Part shown: piece by piece, positions 9,608 through 19,585 of the stretch
Layout of the letters: each line of letters starts with the position of its first letter
Numbering within the stretch: position 1 is the stretch's first letter
Source of the DNA: JALZUE01 sp051251725
GTDB taxonomy: Bacteria > Pseudomonadota > Gammaproteobacteria > Enterobacterales > Alteromonadaceae
Assembly: GCA_051251725.1 (NCBI GenBank)
Contig: JBPOFN010000003.1
Location: 62,001 to 126,000 of the forward strand
Direction of reading: 5' to 3'
DNA: 64,000 bases
Position numbers and translations under genes: made by a program
Notes under the pieces: generated by a model
The model's database searches: none
What the model was told of the DNA's origin: nothing
What the model saw: only the letters and a program-made list of their open reading frames with translations

Positions 9608-11269
9608 ATGATTTCTTATGTTTTAGGAATAGATTATGGCTCTGACTCCGTTCGCGCCTTATTAGTAAATAGTAAAACAGGGGCTGAAGTAGCAACGAGT
9701 GTTGAATATTACCCTCGTTGGAAAAAAGGACTGTTTTGCGACGCGAGCAAAGATCAATTTAGACAGCATCCTTTGGATTACATCGAAAGTTTAGTAACAG
9801 TGATAAAAGCGTTATGGCTTGAAGCGCCAAAAGATGCGGCTAAGCATGTCTGTGGAATTAGTTTTGATACAACAGGTTCAACTCCAATTGCCCTTGATGA
9901 AAATGGTACGGCATTGGCACTAAAGGAAGATTTTAGCGATAACCCCAATGCGATGTTTGTATTATGGAAAGATCACAGTGCCATCAAAGAAGCACAAGAA
10001 ATTACCGCGGCTGCTAATGCTGCATCGATAAATTATTTAAAATATGAAGGGGGAATATATTCCTCTGAATGGTTTTGGGCGAAAGTATTGTTTATTTTAC
10101 GCCAAGACCATGATGTTAAAAATGCAGCACATAGTTGGGTTGAACATTGTGATTGGATGTCTGCACTAGTAACCGAAACCACTCATCCGGATAAATTTAG
10201 AGCAAGCCGCTGCGCTGCCGGGCATAAAGTAATGTGGCATGAAAGCTGGGAAGGTTATCCGCCGAACGATTTTTTTGTCGGCATTGACCCATTACTTGAT
10301 GGCTTACGTGATCACTTACCTCGAGATACTTTTACCGCTGATCAAATATGCGGAACTTTATCAGCACAATGGGCTGATAAACTTGGTTTATCAGTGGATG
10401 TCGTTGTTGGTTTTAGTGCTTTTGATTGTCATGCAGGTGCTGTTGGAGCCAATGTTAAACCGGGTGTCTTAACTAAAATTATGGGGACATCTACTTGTGA
10501 TATTACTGTTGCAAGTTATCAAGATATTGGTGATAAATGTATTAAAGGCATTTGTGGCCAAGTTGATGGCTCAGTTATGCCTGGAATGATTGGCCTTGAA
10601 GCCGGTCAGTCGGCTTTTGGTGATTTATATGCTTGGTTTAGAAACTTAATTAACTGGCCGCTTCAGCAAATAGCAACGGCTGATTTATTAGATCAAAAAA
10701 CCAAAGATAAATTAATTCAACATATTGAAGATCAAACGTTAATTCAATTAGGTGCGGCAGCAGCCAGACTACCTATTGGCGAAACGGGAATCACCGCTTT
10801 AGATTGGGTCAATGGCCGTCGCACCCCGGATGCCGACCAATCTGTCGCTATGGCTATCACAGGTTTAAAAATGGGCAGCCAAGCGCCTGAAATTTATAAA
10901 AGTTTAGTTGAAGCAACAGCCTTTGGCGCTAGGGCAATCATCGAACGTTTTAAAAATGAAGGGGTAAATATCGAGCATGTTGTCACCATCGGGGGCATTT
11001 CAAAAAAATCTGAATTTGTTATGCAAACCTGCGCTGATGTCTGGAATTGTTCGATTGATGTTTTAGAAAGTGAGCAAAGCTGTGCGTTAGGTGCGGCTAT
11101 ATATGCGGCCACTGCCGCTGGAATATACCCTAATGTTGCAAGTGCGCAACATGCAATGGCATCACCGGTTGAAAAAACCTACCAAGCTAATGTTAAAAAT
11201 GCCGAAAAATATAATGTTTTATATCAACAATATCAGGCGTTAGCTAGCTATGTTGATGGAGTGAAATAG
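9608..11269 (+). CDS. araB: L-ribulokinase
   Basis: This 553-residue FGGY-family kinase phosphorylates L-ribulose to L-ribulose 5-phosphate. A longer frame opens upstream, but the ATG at 9608 has aaagg at 9596-9600, and translation from there starts MISYVLGIDYGSDSVRALL, the expected N-terminal phosphate-binding strand and DYGT-like motif. The C-terminal half has KIMGTSTCDI and the nucleotide-binding GGISKKSEFV segment, and the length matches the family. It is the first gene of araB-araD-araA with one base between araB and araD. The palindrome in front is the most obvious control element. No AraC or AraR gene is in the window. Confidence 0.96.
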   Translation: MISYVLGIDYGSDSVRALLVNSKTGAEVATSVEYYPRWKKGLFCDASKDQFRQHPLDYIESLVTVIKALWLEAPKDAAKHVCGISFDTTGSTPIALDENGTALALKEDFSDNPNAMFVLWKDHSAIKEAQEITAAANAASINYLKYEGGIYSSEWFWAKVLFILRQDHDVKNAAHSWVEHCDWMSALVTETTHPDKFRASRCAAGHKVMWHESWEGYPPNDFFVGIDPLLDGLRDHLPRDTFTADQICGTLSAQWADKLGLSVDVVVGFSAFDCHAGAVGANVKPGVLTKIMGTSTCDITVASYQDIGDKCIKGICGQVDGSVMPGMIGLEAGQSAFGDLYAWFRNLINWPLQQIATADLLDQKTKDKLIQHIEDQTLIQLGAAAARLPIGETGITALDWVNGRRTPDADQSVAMAITGLKMGSQAPEIYKSLVEATAFGARAIIERFKNEGVNIEHVVTIGGISKKSEFVMQTCADVWNCSIDVLESEQSCALGAAIYAATAAGIYPNVASAQHAMASPVEKTYQANVKNAEKYNVLYQQYQALASYVDGVK

Positions 11270-11270
11270 C

Positions 11271-11966
11271 ATGAGTTATCTTGAATTAAAGCGCGAAGTT
11301 TATGAAGCTAATATGGAATTAGAGCATCGTAAACTCGTGACCTATACCTTTGGTAATGTGTCGCAAATTGATCGCCAAAAATCGGTTGTTGCTATCAAAC
11401 CTAGTGGTGTCCCGTATGAAAAATTAACCGTTGATGACATTGTTATTGTTGATCTAGAAAATAATATTGTTGAGGGAAAATTTAACCCTTCCTCAGACAC
11501 TAAAACACATACCTATCTATACCGTGCATGGCAGGATATTGGCGGTATTACCCATACACATTCAACGTATGCAACGGCGTGGGCACAAGCTCAACTTGCT
11601 ATTCCTTGTTTAGGAACAACACAGGCTGATTATGTTTACGGCGAGATCCCTTGTGCGCCAGTGATGTGTGATGAGCGTATCAATAAAGACTATGAAGATG
11701 AAACCGGGGCTCAAATTATTGAGTGTTTCCATGACCGAGATCCTAAAGAATCGCCAATGGTCATTGTTGCGGGACATGCGCCTTTTACTTGGGGGAAAGA
11801 TGCGGCCAAGTCGGTCTACCATGCGGTGTTATTAGAAGAAATTGCCAAAATGGCCTATTTCACTAAAACCTTGGCTCCGGCAATTATGCCGTTAAAACAA
11901 GGTTTAGTGGATAAACATTATTTACGTAAAAATGGCGAAAATGCCTATTACGGACAAAAAAGCTAA
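11271..11966 (+). CDS. araD: L-ribulose-5-phosphate 4-epimerase
   Basis: This 231-residue class II aldolase/epimerase converts L-ribulose 5-phosphate to D-xylulose 5-phosphate. The zinc ligands are visible as His95 and His97 (GITHTHSTYA) and His169 (VAGHAPFTWG), and the phosphate-binding segments GNVSQID and IKPSGVPYE are in place. The start codon follows the araB stop by one base, indicating translational coupling. Length is normal for AraD, and the arabinose context excludes the related SgbE and UlaF paralogues. Confidence 0.96.
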   Translation: MSYLELKREVYEANMELEHRKLVTYTFGNVSQIDRQKSVVAIKPSGVPYEKLTVDDIVIVDLENNIVEGKFNPSSDTKTHTYLYRAWQDIGGITHTHSTYATAWAQAQLAIPCLGTTQADYVYGEIPCAPVMCDERINKDYEDETGAQIIECFHDRDPKESPMVIVAGHAPFTWGKDAAKSVYHAVLLEEIAKMAYFTKTLAPAIMPLKQGLVDKHYLRKNGENAYYGQKS

Positions 11967-12005
11967 TTATTAGCTAGCGAAAACTTATTTGTAGAGAGAA
12001 ACATT

Positions 12006-13508
12006 ATGAAATTATTTGGTCAAAAACAAGTGTGGTTTATTACCGGTTCTCAAGATTTATACGGTCCTAAAGTACTAGAGCAAGTTGCTAAAGATAGCCA
12101 AGAAATTGTGACCGGCTTTAATCAATCGGCGCATATTGGCATTGATGTCGTTTACAAGCCTACGGTAAAGTCACCAAAAGAAATACACGCGGTTTGTCAG
12201 GCTGCGAATATGGACGAAAACTGTGTTGGCGTTATCATGTGGATGCATACATTCTCGCCCGCTAAAATGTGGATTGCAGGTTTAAATGAATTACGTAAAC
12301 CTTTTATGCATTTACACACCCAATTTAATGCGGCCTTACCTTGGGGGGAGATAGATATGAATTATATGAATACTCACCAAAGTGCGCATGGTTGTCGTGA
12401 GTTTGGTTTCATCGGTACGCGGATGCGCAAAGAACGTAAAGTGGTAGTTGGTCATTGGGCTGCTATGAGCGTACAAATACAAATTGATGATTGGTGCCGC
12501 GCTGCAATTGGTTGGAATGAAAGCCAAAATTTACGTATTGCTCGTTTTGGCGATAATATGCGTCAAGTAGCGGTAACCGAGGGAGATAAAGTCTCAGCAC
12601 AAATTCAATTTGGTTATGAAGTTCACGCATATGGTTTAGGTGATTTAACTGCGGTTGTTAATGAAATTTCTAATGCGGATGTAAACGCTCAACTTGATTG
12701 TTACGCAAATGATTATCAAATCGCTGATGCATTATTTAAAGATGATTACAAATTACAAATGTTGAAAAATGAAGCGCGGCTTGAATTAGGCATGACTAAA
12801 TTCATGCTTGATGGCGGCTTTGGCGCTTTTACCAATTGCTTTGAAAACTTAACGGGCTTAACAGGATTACCTGGCCTAGCAACGCAACGCTTGATGGCGA
12901 ATGGTTATGGTTACGGTGGTGAAGGCGACTGGAAAACATCTGCCATGGTGCGTATCATGAAAGTAATGTCTAAAGGGCGTACTGGCGGTACATCATTTAT
13001 GGAGGATTATACCTATAACTTTGGTAACACTGATCAAGTATTGGGAGCTCATATGTTAGAAGTATGCCCATCAATTGCTGCTGAGAAGCCACGTTTAGAA
13101 GTTCATCGCCATACCATAGGGGTTAAATGTGATACAGCTCGCTTATTATTTACCGGAAAAGCAGGTCCTGCTATTAACGTATCGCCGATAGATCTAGGTA
13201 ACCGTTTTCGCATTATTGTTAATGAAGTTGATACGGTAACTCCACCGGAAGATTTACCACATTTACCTGTTGCTTCTGCATTGTGGGAGCCGCGTCCTAA
13301 TTTATCAGTAGCCGCAGCCGCGTGGATACATGCCGGAGGCGCGCACCATACCGCTTATAGCCAAGCGATCACTACTGATTTAATTAGTGATTATGCCGAG
13401 ATGGCTGGCGTTGAACTTACCGTAATTGATGCTGACACCAATATTCGTCAGTTTAAAAATGAATTACGTCAAAATTCAGCCTACTATGCATTCTCGCAAG
13501 GTTTGTAA
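12006..13508 (+). CDS. araA: L-arabinose isomerase
   Basis: This 500-residue enzyme interconverts L-arabinose and L-ribulose. The metal-binding and catalytic residues correspond closely to the E. coli enzyme: Glu306 (YGGEGDWK), Glu333 (SFMEDYTY), His349 (GAHMLEVCP) and His448 (GGAHHTAYS). A gagag ribosome-binding site precedes the ATG. It is the third gene of the operon, 39 bases after araD, and is followed by a strong terminator. Together with araB and araD it forms a complete route from L-arabinose to the pentose-phosphate pathway. Confidence 0.97.
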   Translation: MKLFGQKQVWFITGSQDLYGPKVLEQVAKDSQEIVTGFNQSAHIGIDVVYKPTVKSPKEIHAVCQAANMDENCVGVIMWMHTFSPAKMWIAGLNELRKPFMHLHTQFNAALPWGEIDMNYMNTHQSAHGCREFGFIGTRMRKERKVVVGHWAAMSVQIQIDDWCRAAIGWNESQNLRIARFGDNMRQVAVTEGDKVSAQIQFGYEVHAYGLGDLTAVVNEISNADVNAQLDCYANDYQIADALFKDDYKLQMLKNEARLELGMTKFMLDGGFGAFTNCFENLTGLTGLPGLATQRLMANGYGYGGEGDWKTSAMVRIMKVMSKGRTGGTSFMEDYTYNFGNTDQVLGAHMLEVCPSIAAEKPRLEVHRHTIGVKCDTARLLFTGKAGPAINVSPIDLGNRFRIIVNEVDTVTPPEDLPHLPVASALWEPRPNLSVAAAAWIHAGGAHHTAYSQAITTDLISDYAEMAGVELTVIDADTNIRQFKNELRQNSAYYAFSQGL

Positions 13509-13526
13509 TTTATACTCTTGATTGTT

Positions 13527-13548
13527 AACCGCCTACGGGCGGTTTTTT
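13527..13548 (+). terminator. Intrinsic terminator after araA
   Basis: aaccgcc and ggcggtt pair around tacg and run straight into six T residues, 19 bases after the araA stop. It closes the arabinose operon. Confidence 0.92.
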
Positions 13549-13625
13549 ATTTTAAACTTAGGTTTGAAAAGTTTAATTAGCTATATTACTTATTAATATT
13601 TCTGCGGTGCTAGGCGAATTTTATT

Positions 13626-14240
13626 TTGGATATTGAAAAATATAAATATTTTGATGCGATTATTTTTGATATGGACGGGACCTTAGTTGATAGCGGTCGT
13701 TTGCATCAACATGCTTGGACATTAACATTAGATAAATATGGTATACCTATTGATCCCGTATTAATGCGTTCATTAGCAGGTGTACCTACCATAGGTACAG
13801 TTGAGATACTTGTGCAACATTTTAATCTTGATCTGACGTTAGATCTGCAACAAGTGAATAATTTCAAAGAATCTATCGTAAGACAAACGCTAACAGACTA
13901 TGTGAAACCCACCGCTTTGCTTGACTTTGCATTAGCTAATAAAAATAAGCGACCTATGTCAATTGGTACTGGCGCATATACCGATGAAGCGAATATTATA
14001 CTAGCGACCTGCGGTTTAACTCATTTGATAGATCATGTTGTTGGCGCGGATCAAGTTGAAAAACCTAAACCGGCTCCAGATACTTTTTTACGTTGCGCTC
14101 AGCTTATGGGCGTAAAGCCTGAACGTTGTATTGTTTTTGAAGATGCACAAGCGGGAATTAAAGCGGCAAAAGCTGCGGGTATGTTTGTTGTTGATGTACT
14201 TGAACAGTATCAAATTAAAAACGATTATTTTTTAGTTTAA
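13626..14240 (+). CDS. HAD-superfamily sugar phosphatase/phosphoglucomutase-like
   Basis: This 204-residue protein has HAD motif I IFDMDGTLVDS (Asp15 nucleophile, Asp17 acid/base), a helical cap, Lys in VEKPKPAPD (motif III) and FEDAQAGIKAA (motif IV), the pattern of YqaB-like fructose-1-phosphatases and beta-phosphoglucomutases. The only plausible start is a TTG at 13626, because an in-frame TAG lies at 13611 and the next ATG is inside motif I; a weak aggcg precedes it. It has its own position after the araA terminator. Dephosphorylation of a sugar phosphate formed during arabinose breakdown is a guess from context. Confidence 0.82.
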   Translation: MDIEKYKYFDAIIFDMDGTLVDSGRLHQHAWTLTLDKYGIPIDPVLMRSLAGVPTIGTVEILVQHFNLDLTLDLQQVNNFKESIVRQTLTDYVKPTALLDFALANKNKRPMSIGTGAYTDEANIILATCGLTHLIDHVVGADQVEKPKPAPDTFLRCAQLMGVKPERCIVFEDAQAGIKAAKAAGMFVVDVLEQYQIKNDYFLV

Positions 14241-14387
14241 GGCGGTGTTCATTATTGTTTTTGTTGGGGGAGCAAAGGGCGCTGATTGAAATAGCTTAGC
14301 TTTAACTTAGTCTCTGCCAGTTATTTGCACTTATTCTTAGAAAATAAGTACTGACAATGTGAAGTAATAGGGTTTAACAGTTAAAAG

Positions 14388-14424
14388 AAAACCTGATGTT
14401 AAGTGTATTAACATCAGGTTTTTT
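14388..14424. terminator. Bidirectional terminator between HAD gene and HU gene
   Basis: A 15-bp stem (14388-14402 with 14408-14422) around a five-base loop has T residues at the plus-strand exit and A residues at the other side. It can end transcription from both convergent genes. Confidence 0.9.
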
Positions 14425-14445
14425 CATTCGACTGTGTAATATCAG

Positions 14446-14721
14446 TTAAGAATTACATGCATCTTTAAGTGCTTTACCTGCTTTAAAAGTAGGAACTTTT
14501 GCAGCAGCGATTTGAATAGCAGCACCTGTTTGAGGATTACGGCCTGTACGAGCAGCTCTTTCGTTTACTTTGTAAGTACCAAAACCTACTAATGACACAT
14601 CGCCACCAGCTGATAATTCAGTTGTTACTGATTCGATTAAACTGTCTAAAACACGCGAAGCGGAAGCTTTAGTAATGTCAGCGCCTTCAGACATCTTCTC
14701 GATTAATTCACCTTTATTCAT
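14446..14721 (-). CDS. DNA-binding protein HU
   Basis: This 91-residue nucleoid protein starts MNKGELIEKMSE, has the DNA-intercalating beta-arm with RTGRNPQTG around residues 60-68 and ends in the usual C-terminal helix FKAGKALKDACN. It bends DNA as a dimer in the cytoplasm. An aagga site precedes the ATG. Residues 46-58 (GFGTYKVNERAAR) fit HU rather than IHF. It is a housekeeping gene that separates the arabinose and pectin modules. Assignment to the alpha or beta subunit is not attempted. Confidence 0.95.
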   Translation of the reverse strand: MNKGELIEKMSEGADITKASASRVLDSLIESVTTELSAGGDVSLVGFGTYKVNERAARTGRNPQTGAAIQIAAAKVPTFKAGKALKDACNS

Positions 14722-15344
14722 ATTTTTATTCCTTGTTAATTAGCTCATCTCCATAGTAAGAAATTTAATCTTATTGAGCAATAAAAATTAACACATTGAT
14801 AAATTATTATGTAAGTAATTAATTTATCTCTAATTAATTACTTTATTTAAGTATTAATAGCTGATTAAAAGCTAATTTAATAAATCAGGTTAAGAAAATA
14901 CGTTGTGATTACTAAGGGTTGTTGAACTTTCGCGGTAAAATTTCGTTCGGCTCTTTAAAGATAGTAAACCGTTTTAATCGTGGTGAGCAGTGTCAAGCCT
15001 AGTCATTCTTGATAATTTCTCCTGCATTATTTTAATGACCTACATATACTGCTGCAAAAATAATCTCGAAAGATCAACTGCCCTAATAGTCAAACTGGCA
15101 CATGCACGATGAGTTATTAATTATTCATCGTGGCTTTTAATAGAAATTACTCAGAATAATCTGGTTTTGTGTATTTACTAATCAGTTTTTAACAAGTTGT
15201 AACTGTTTTTATAACCGTTACGTTGTGGTTTATGTCTCAACCTTGTTGACATTTTTGGCTGTTTTTGCGAATTTGAATGATATTGACGCTATATGATTGT
15301 ATGGCGCACTGAAAACAGTAAAAACAATAAAGGTAAAGTTAATA
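14722..15344. other. Intergenic between HU and GH28
   Basis: Roughly 620 bases hold the HU promoter, the short copy of an inverted-repeat element (14915-15083) and the GH28 promoter region. A ttgaca at 15245-15250 is a possible -35 box, with only a weak -10. ctatatgattgtatgg at 15289-15304 resembles sequences in front of other glycan genes in this window. Confidence 0.45.
14915..15083 (-). mobile_element. Short internally deleted copy of MITE-like element
   Basis: This 169-bp stretch matches the reverse complement of the 264-bp element at 57,536-57,799: shared blocks include ccgttttaatcg, gagcagtgt, gcctagtcattct and the terminus ctgctgcaaaaataatctcg followed by aaagatcaac. About 95 bases in the middle are missing or replaced, and the outer ends are degenerate. 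TA dinucleotides flank both ends (14913-14914, 15084-15085). It encodes no protein. A non-autonomous transposable element is inferred from copy number and terminal inverted repeats. Confidence 0.7.
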
Positions 15345-16805
15345 ATGAATAATTCGCGCAGAGATTGGATAAAAAAAAGCCTTGCACTTGGTGTTGTCAC
15401 CGCAGGATCAATACCTTTAATAGGTTTCTCACAAACCAATAAATCAAGTGCGGATATAAGACCACAATCAACGATTTTTAACCCTGAAAAACCTTGGGAT
15501 AAAGCGACAAGAATTGTTGAGAATATTCAACTGCCAATCATTCCAACAACTACTTTTAATATTGTTGATTTTGGTGCTCGTGCTGGGGATCAATTCGATG
15601 CATTACCCGCACTTAGATTGGCAATAAAGTCTCTCGCAAAAGCTGGCGGTGGGCGGATTATTATACCGGCTGGCTTATGGCGATTAGATGGGCCTATCCA
15701 TTATGTCAGTAATATGGAGTTGCATCTTGAAAAGGGGGCTCATGTTCAGTTCAGTGGCGGTGGTGAAAACTATTTGCCCGTGGTTAAAACTCGTTGGGAA
15801 GGAACAGAATGTTATAACTACTCGCCGCTTATTTATGCTTTAGCATGTCAAAACATTAGTTTAACTGGCCAAGGTAAAGTTGATGGTCAAGGGAAAGAAC
15901 ATTTTTTACCTTGGCGTTCGAAGCAAAAGCCTGATCAAAAACGCCTCAGAGATATGGGTAGAGATGGTGTACCACTAGACGAACGCGTTTTTGGTGATGG
16001 CCATAATTTAAGACCACAGTTTGTTCAGTTCTTTCAATGTAAGCATGTTTTAGTTGAAGGTATTGAGCTGGTTGACTCTCCTTTTTGGTGTGTTCATCCG
16101 GTCTATTGCGACCAAGTTGTAGTACGTAATATTAGTATTATAAGTCAACATATTAATAGTGACGGTATTGACCCAGATTCAACCAGTAATATGTTAATAG
16201 AGGGCTGTAAATTTAACGTTGATGACGATGGCATTGCGATAAAAGCAGGGCGTGATCAAGACGCTTGGCGGGTTGGCAGAAAAAGTTTTAATATTGTTAT
16301 TCGTGATTGTGATTATATCGGTACTAAAGGTGGCGGTATGGCGATAGGCAGTGAAATGTCGGGGGGAGTTACGGACATTTTTGTTGAAAACTATCGTATT
16401 CCTAAGTGTCGACATATGCTTTATTTCAAAGCAAATAATGATCGAGGCGGTGAAATTGACCGTGTTTATATTCGTAACATTCGTTCAAGTTATGCTGAAG
16501 CGGTGATTATTTTTACTAATGATTATCATAGTTATCGCGGGGGTAACTCACCAACGAGCTTTCAAAATATACTCATGGAAGACGTAAAATGTGATGCTTC
16601 TGAAGTAGGCCTGCATATTTTTGGTAACTCAAGTGCGCCAGTCAAAAATGTTACTTTAGTGGATGTCGAAATAAAACAATCTGATGTACCGGCACAAATA
16701 AAACATGTTGAAAATTTACAAATGCATAACGTTAATATCAATGGTCAAAACTACACACCAGCAATGGCTAGAGCCTTACCAATAAAGATAAAGCCAAAAA
16801 TGTGA
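15345..16805 (+). CDS. GH28 polygalacturonase/rhamnogalacturonan hydrolase family protein
   Basis: This 486-residue protein starts MNNSRRDWIKKS, a twin-arginine signal; the upstream extension to 15297 is untypical, and aaagg precedes the ATG at 15345. A right-handed beta-helix of GH28 follows: NSDGID (271-276) supplies the first acidic residue, DDDGIAIK (293-300) the catalytic aspartates, GSEMSGG replaces the GHG motif as in exo-acting members, and FKANNDRGG sits where RIK normally is. These variations suggest an exo-type enzyme releasing galacturonate or a rhamnogalacturonan fragment. It forms a pair with the GH105 gene 50 bases downstream, so the substrate is probably pectin or rhamnogalacturonan I. 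Confidence 0.88.
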   Translation: MNNSRRDWIKKSLALGVVTAGSIPLIGFSQTNKSSADIRPQSTIFNPEKPWDKATRIVENIQLPIIPTTTFNIVDFGARAGDQFDALPALRLAIKSLAKAGGGRIIIPAGLWRLDGPIHYVSNMELHLEKGAHVQFSGGGENYLPVVKTRWEGTECYNYSPLIYALACQNISLTGQGKVDGQGKEHFLPWRSKQKPDQKRLRDMGRDGVPLDERVFGDGHNLRPQFVQFFQCKHVLVEGIELVDSPFWCVHPVYCDQVVVRNISIISQHINSDGIDPDSTSNMLIEGCKFNVDDDGIAIKAGRDQDAWRVGRKSFNIVIRDCDYIGTKGGGMAIGSEMSGGVTDIFVENYRIPKCRHMLYFKANNDRGGEIDRVYIRNIRSSYAEAVIIFTNDYHSYRGGNSPTSFQNILMEDVKCDASEVGLHIFGNSSAPVKNVTLVDVEIKQSDVPAQIKHVENLQMHNVNINGQNYTPAMARALPIKIKPKM

Positions 16806-16855
16806 TATTGAGTAAACTTAAAATTATATTGGTAAGAATCAAATAGGAAAACTAA

Positions 16856-18601
16856 ATGATAAGTTCTCGTAATACGCTGCTTAAACCAACTGGCTTGGTA
16901 AAGTATTTTTGTTCTTCGTTTTACACCTTGCTCAGTTTATTGCTGATAGCTTTACCTGTGGAGGCGAAAACACCTAGTGAAGTCGCTGAACTGGTTGGTC
17001 AAAATATTGAATCATTGACCGGTTTTGAATTTATTGAAAAACCAGCCGGCTTAGTACAAAAAAATAGCTATATAATTGATTTTAATCAATTAGCACCTAA
17101 GCCGAATAATACTTATCAAGCGCTCACATCAGTCAAAATGGCAAGTCATGCCGGTGAAAACCATTTAGATACCCGCGACAAAACCTTATTAGGCTTCAGC
17201 CATAGTGCTGGTAAGCTGAACGTTTTTGTTAATGGACAATTATTGTTTGCGTCATCAGAAAAAAAAGCGCAAGTATTTACCTCGCTTGATTATCAACTGA
17301 ATCGCTATGCTAAAAATATTCCTCTCAATTTTAAAGAGGGGGATCAAATACTATTAGAGTTCACCCCGTTTGATAACAAGCCAAGCATTAAAATAGCCCC
17401 TATTTATGCCAACAGTGGTATGGCAGCAAACAAAATAAAATTCTCAGTTAAGCTCGATAAATTAAAGACGCCTTTTGCCGTTAGACTTAAAAACGACTTA
17501 GCGCATACAGCTTGGTTACCACAAAAACCTCAGATGCATAAAGTATTAAAAGATCGCTTGGCGTTTGCTGATTTTAGATATTTCAGCGGAACGGTTGTCG
17601 ATGCTTTACAGCAAGTTAGCGATCATTTTAGTGACTTGAAATTCCAATCGTACATAAATAAACATGACCAGTTTTTTTTCCACCACTATCCAAGCATTAC
17701 ATTACAGCGCCAAGCCGCAGGAGTTATTGCTGGGCCATTTGATCATGCGGAACGTTTTTTATTATTAGATGATTTTGGGCCGCAATTGGTACCTATCATT
17801 AATTCGCTAAGCCGTGATGGTAAAAACGCTGCGTTTTATCCAGAAAAAATACAGCTGTTAAATAAAGCGGTTGTTACTATTAAGACTAAAATACCCAGAC
17901 TACATGATGGAACATTGACCCGATTAACGCCTTTTTCATTAACGGTGCAATCGGATGATCTGTTTATGGGGGGCTTGTTTCTAATTAGAGCCAGTAAATA
18001 TTTACAGAACAAGGCATTACTTGAAGATGCTGTCACACAAACACTTAATTTTCATCATTATTTACATGATGCAAAAACAGGCCTATATCGCCACGGATAT
18101 TTTGCAGAAAAACAAACGCAAACGTCAACAAGTTGGGGACGAGGTGTCGGCTGGATGGCATTAGTTTACATGGAATTATTACAAGTAATGCCAGCTGAAC
18201 ACCCTAAACGTACGCGAGTTTTAAATAATTTTATAAGCTTTAGTGATGCGATGGTTAAATTTCAGCATCAAAGTGATGGCCGGTGGCATCAAGTACTTAA
18301 CGACAACAACAGTTATTTAGAAACAAGCGTAACAGCAATGTTTGTTAGTGCTTTAGCAACAGGCGTACAGCAAGGTTGGCTTAAAGCTGATAAGTATCGT
18401 CAGGCCGCTAAGCTAGGTTGGCAAGGCTTAACCAGCCAAATTGATGTAAAAGGTAATGTGTCAGGCATTGTGCGCGGCACCCCAATATTTTCGTCAAGCC
18501 AAGCGTATAAAAACCATCAATCAAGACTAAATGATCCGCGCGGCTTAGGCGCGATTTTATACGCTGCTGTTGCTATGGATAAACTGTTACAGCTACCATA
18601 A
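16856..18601 (+). CDS. GH105-like unsaturated rhamnogalacturonyl hydrolase with N-terminal extension
   Basis: The 581-residue protein has a signal peptide ending around PVEA (residue 36), then about 190 residues of unrecognised, probably beta-rich sequence, and a C-terminal (alpha/alpha)6 barrel from about residue 230. The barrel carries SDDLFMGG (366-373) and GRGVGWMAL (428-436), the hallmarks of the GH88/GH105 enzymes that remove 4,5-unsaturated uronate from the ends of lyase products by hydration. It is 50 bases behind GH28 and presumably co-transcribed. The length exceeds the usual 370 or so residues because of the extra N-terminal domain, whose role is unknown. No lyase is in the window, so it may depend on one encoded elsewhere. 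Confidence 0.82.
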   Translation: MISSRNTLLKPTGLVKYFCSSFYTLLSLLLIALPVEAKTPSEVAELVGQNIESLTGFEFIEKPAGLVQKNSYIIDFNQLAPKPNNTYQALTSVKMASHAGENHLDTRDKTLLGFSHSAGKLNVFVNGQLLFASSEKKAQVFTSLDYQLNRYAKNIPLNFKEGDQILLEFTPFDNKPSIKIAPIYANSGMAANKIKFSVKLDKLKTPFAVRLKNDLAHTAWLPQKPQMHKVLKDRLAFADFRYFSGTVVDALQQVSDHFSDLKFQSYINKHDQFFFHHYPSITLQRQAAGVIAGPFDHAERFLLLDDFGPQLVPIINSLSRDGKNAAFYPEKIQLLNKAVVTIKTKIPRLHDGTLTRLTPFSLTVQSDDLFMGGLFLIRASKYLQNKALLEDAVTQTLNFHHYLHDAKTGLYRHGYFAEKQTQTSTSWGRGVGWMALVYMELLQVMPAEHPKRTRVLNNFISFSDAMVKFQHQSDGRWHQVLNDNNSYLETSVTAMFVSALATGVQQGWLKADKYRQAAKLGWQGLTSQIDVKGNVSGIVRGTPIFSSSQAYKNHQSRLNDPRGLGAILYAAVAMDKLLQLP

Positions 18602-19585
18602 CCTGCCATGGCATTAAATTTCAGGTAAGCTTTTTAAACGAAACGAGTTATCAGCTATATGGCTTTTCCAAGCGGAAAGTCATCGCCATTTATGGCAAAT
18701 AATTCAGTAGGATTTAACCCAAGCCAGAAAGTCTCTATTTATCTACAAGCTCTGCTGTTAAAAAGTGATTAGCTATTGCTGGGGCTTGTGATCGCGCCTT
18801 AGTAGTAAGCTTAACTCATGCTAATGTAAACTTTGTTCGTCATATTCATTTTAGTGTAAATATGTCATTTATAACGCTTCGCAGCAGGCATTTTTTTGCT
18901 TGATAGTGAACAGGCAAAAACAACATAGTCATTCAAAAGTAACTCAAAGCTATCGTTACAGCCTGTTTTATCACACGGTGAATTGCTACGAGCCAGTTAC
19001 ATGAAATTCATTAATCAATACCATAGCAGCTGCTTACTTATTCTTACGCTACTGCTTAATAAACCTCAGCTAAAGTCAGTGATTTACCTTTCATAGCACA
19101 AACCATTCCACCGTATTTGTATGCGAACACGCCAACCTAGCATCATCGCGACAACTTTATCGTCAATTAATAAAACCACTTTATATCAATGATTTAAAAC
19201 AAATCGTTAACAGGTTTTTCTATGTTAATGCTTTGTTTTTAACCGTTTTACAACCCTAAACTGATTGCAATGAACTATCAAAGGATTAGCTTGGTAGGGG
19301 AAAAATAATCGACATGTTTTTTTAACAATAAGCTGAGAAATCGGCTGACTATTATTGAAAATAACAAAGGAGAGGGCCCGCACAGGGATGACATTTGCTA
19401 TCAATTTTGATGCTCTATTTGCCTAAGTTTAATGACTAATCAGTTTCCTTAAAAACCTAAGTCAGCTTAAGCCTAATACGATGTTTATTCTAAAACCGCA
19501 GTGTGCTGTGGAACAAATCAAACTGAAATAAAATTAATAAAGAGAGAGCGCTAGTCTGCTCTTTAAAAAATAAACGGGAAGTTTA
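18602..19585. other. Nearly 1 kb without an intact gene upstream of second TonB receptor
   Basis: I find no ORF of useful size with recognisable similarity. A short minus-strand stretch at about 18,650-18,730 reads TFWLGLNPTELFAING then DDFPLGKAI before a stop, which looks like the tail of a lost gene, but I cannot name it. The last 60 bases contain a partial inverted repeat (gagagc/gctctt) and a gggaag ribosome-binding site for the receptor. The length and scattered stops suggest decayed coding DNA. Confidence 0.4.

Noticed and set aside
18602..19585. A hidden gene in the 1-kb gap before the second TonB receptor
   Set aside because: Frames are short and broken, and nothing recognisable was found, so only possible decay is noted.
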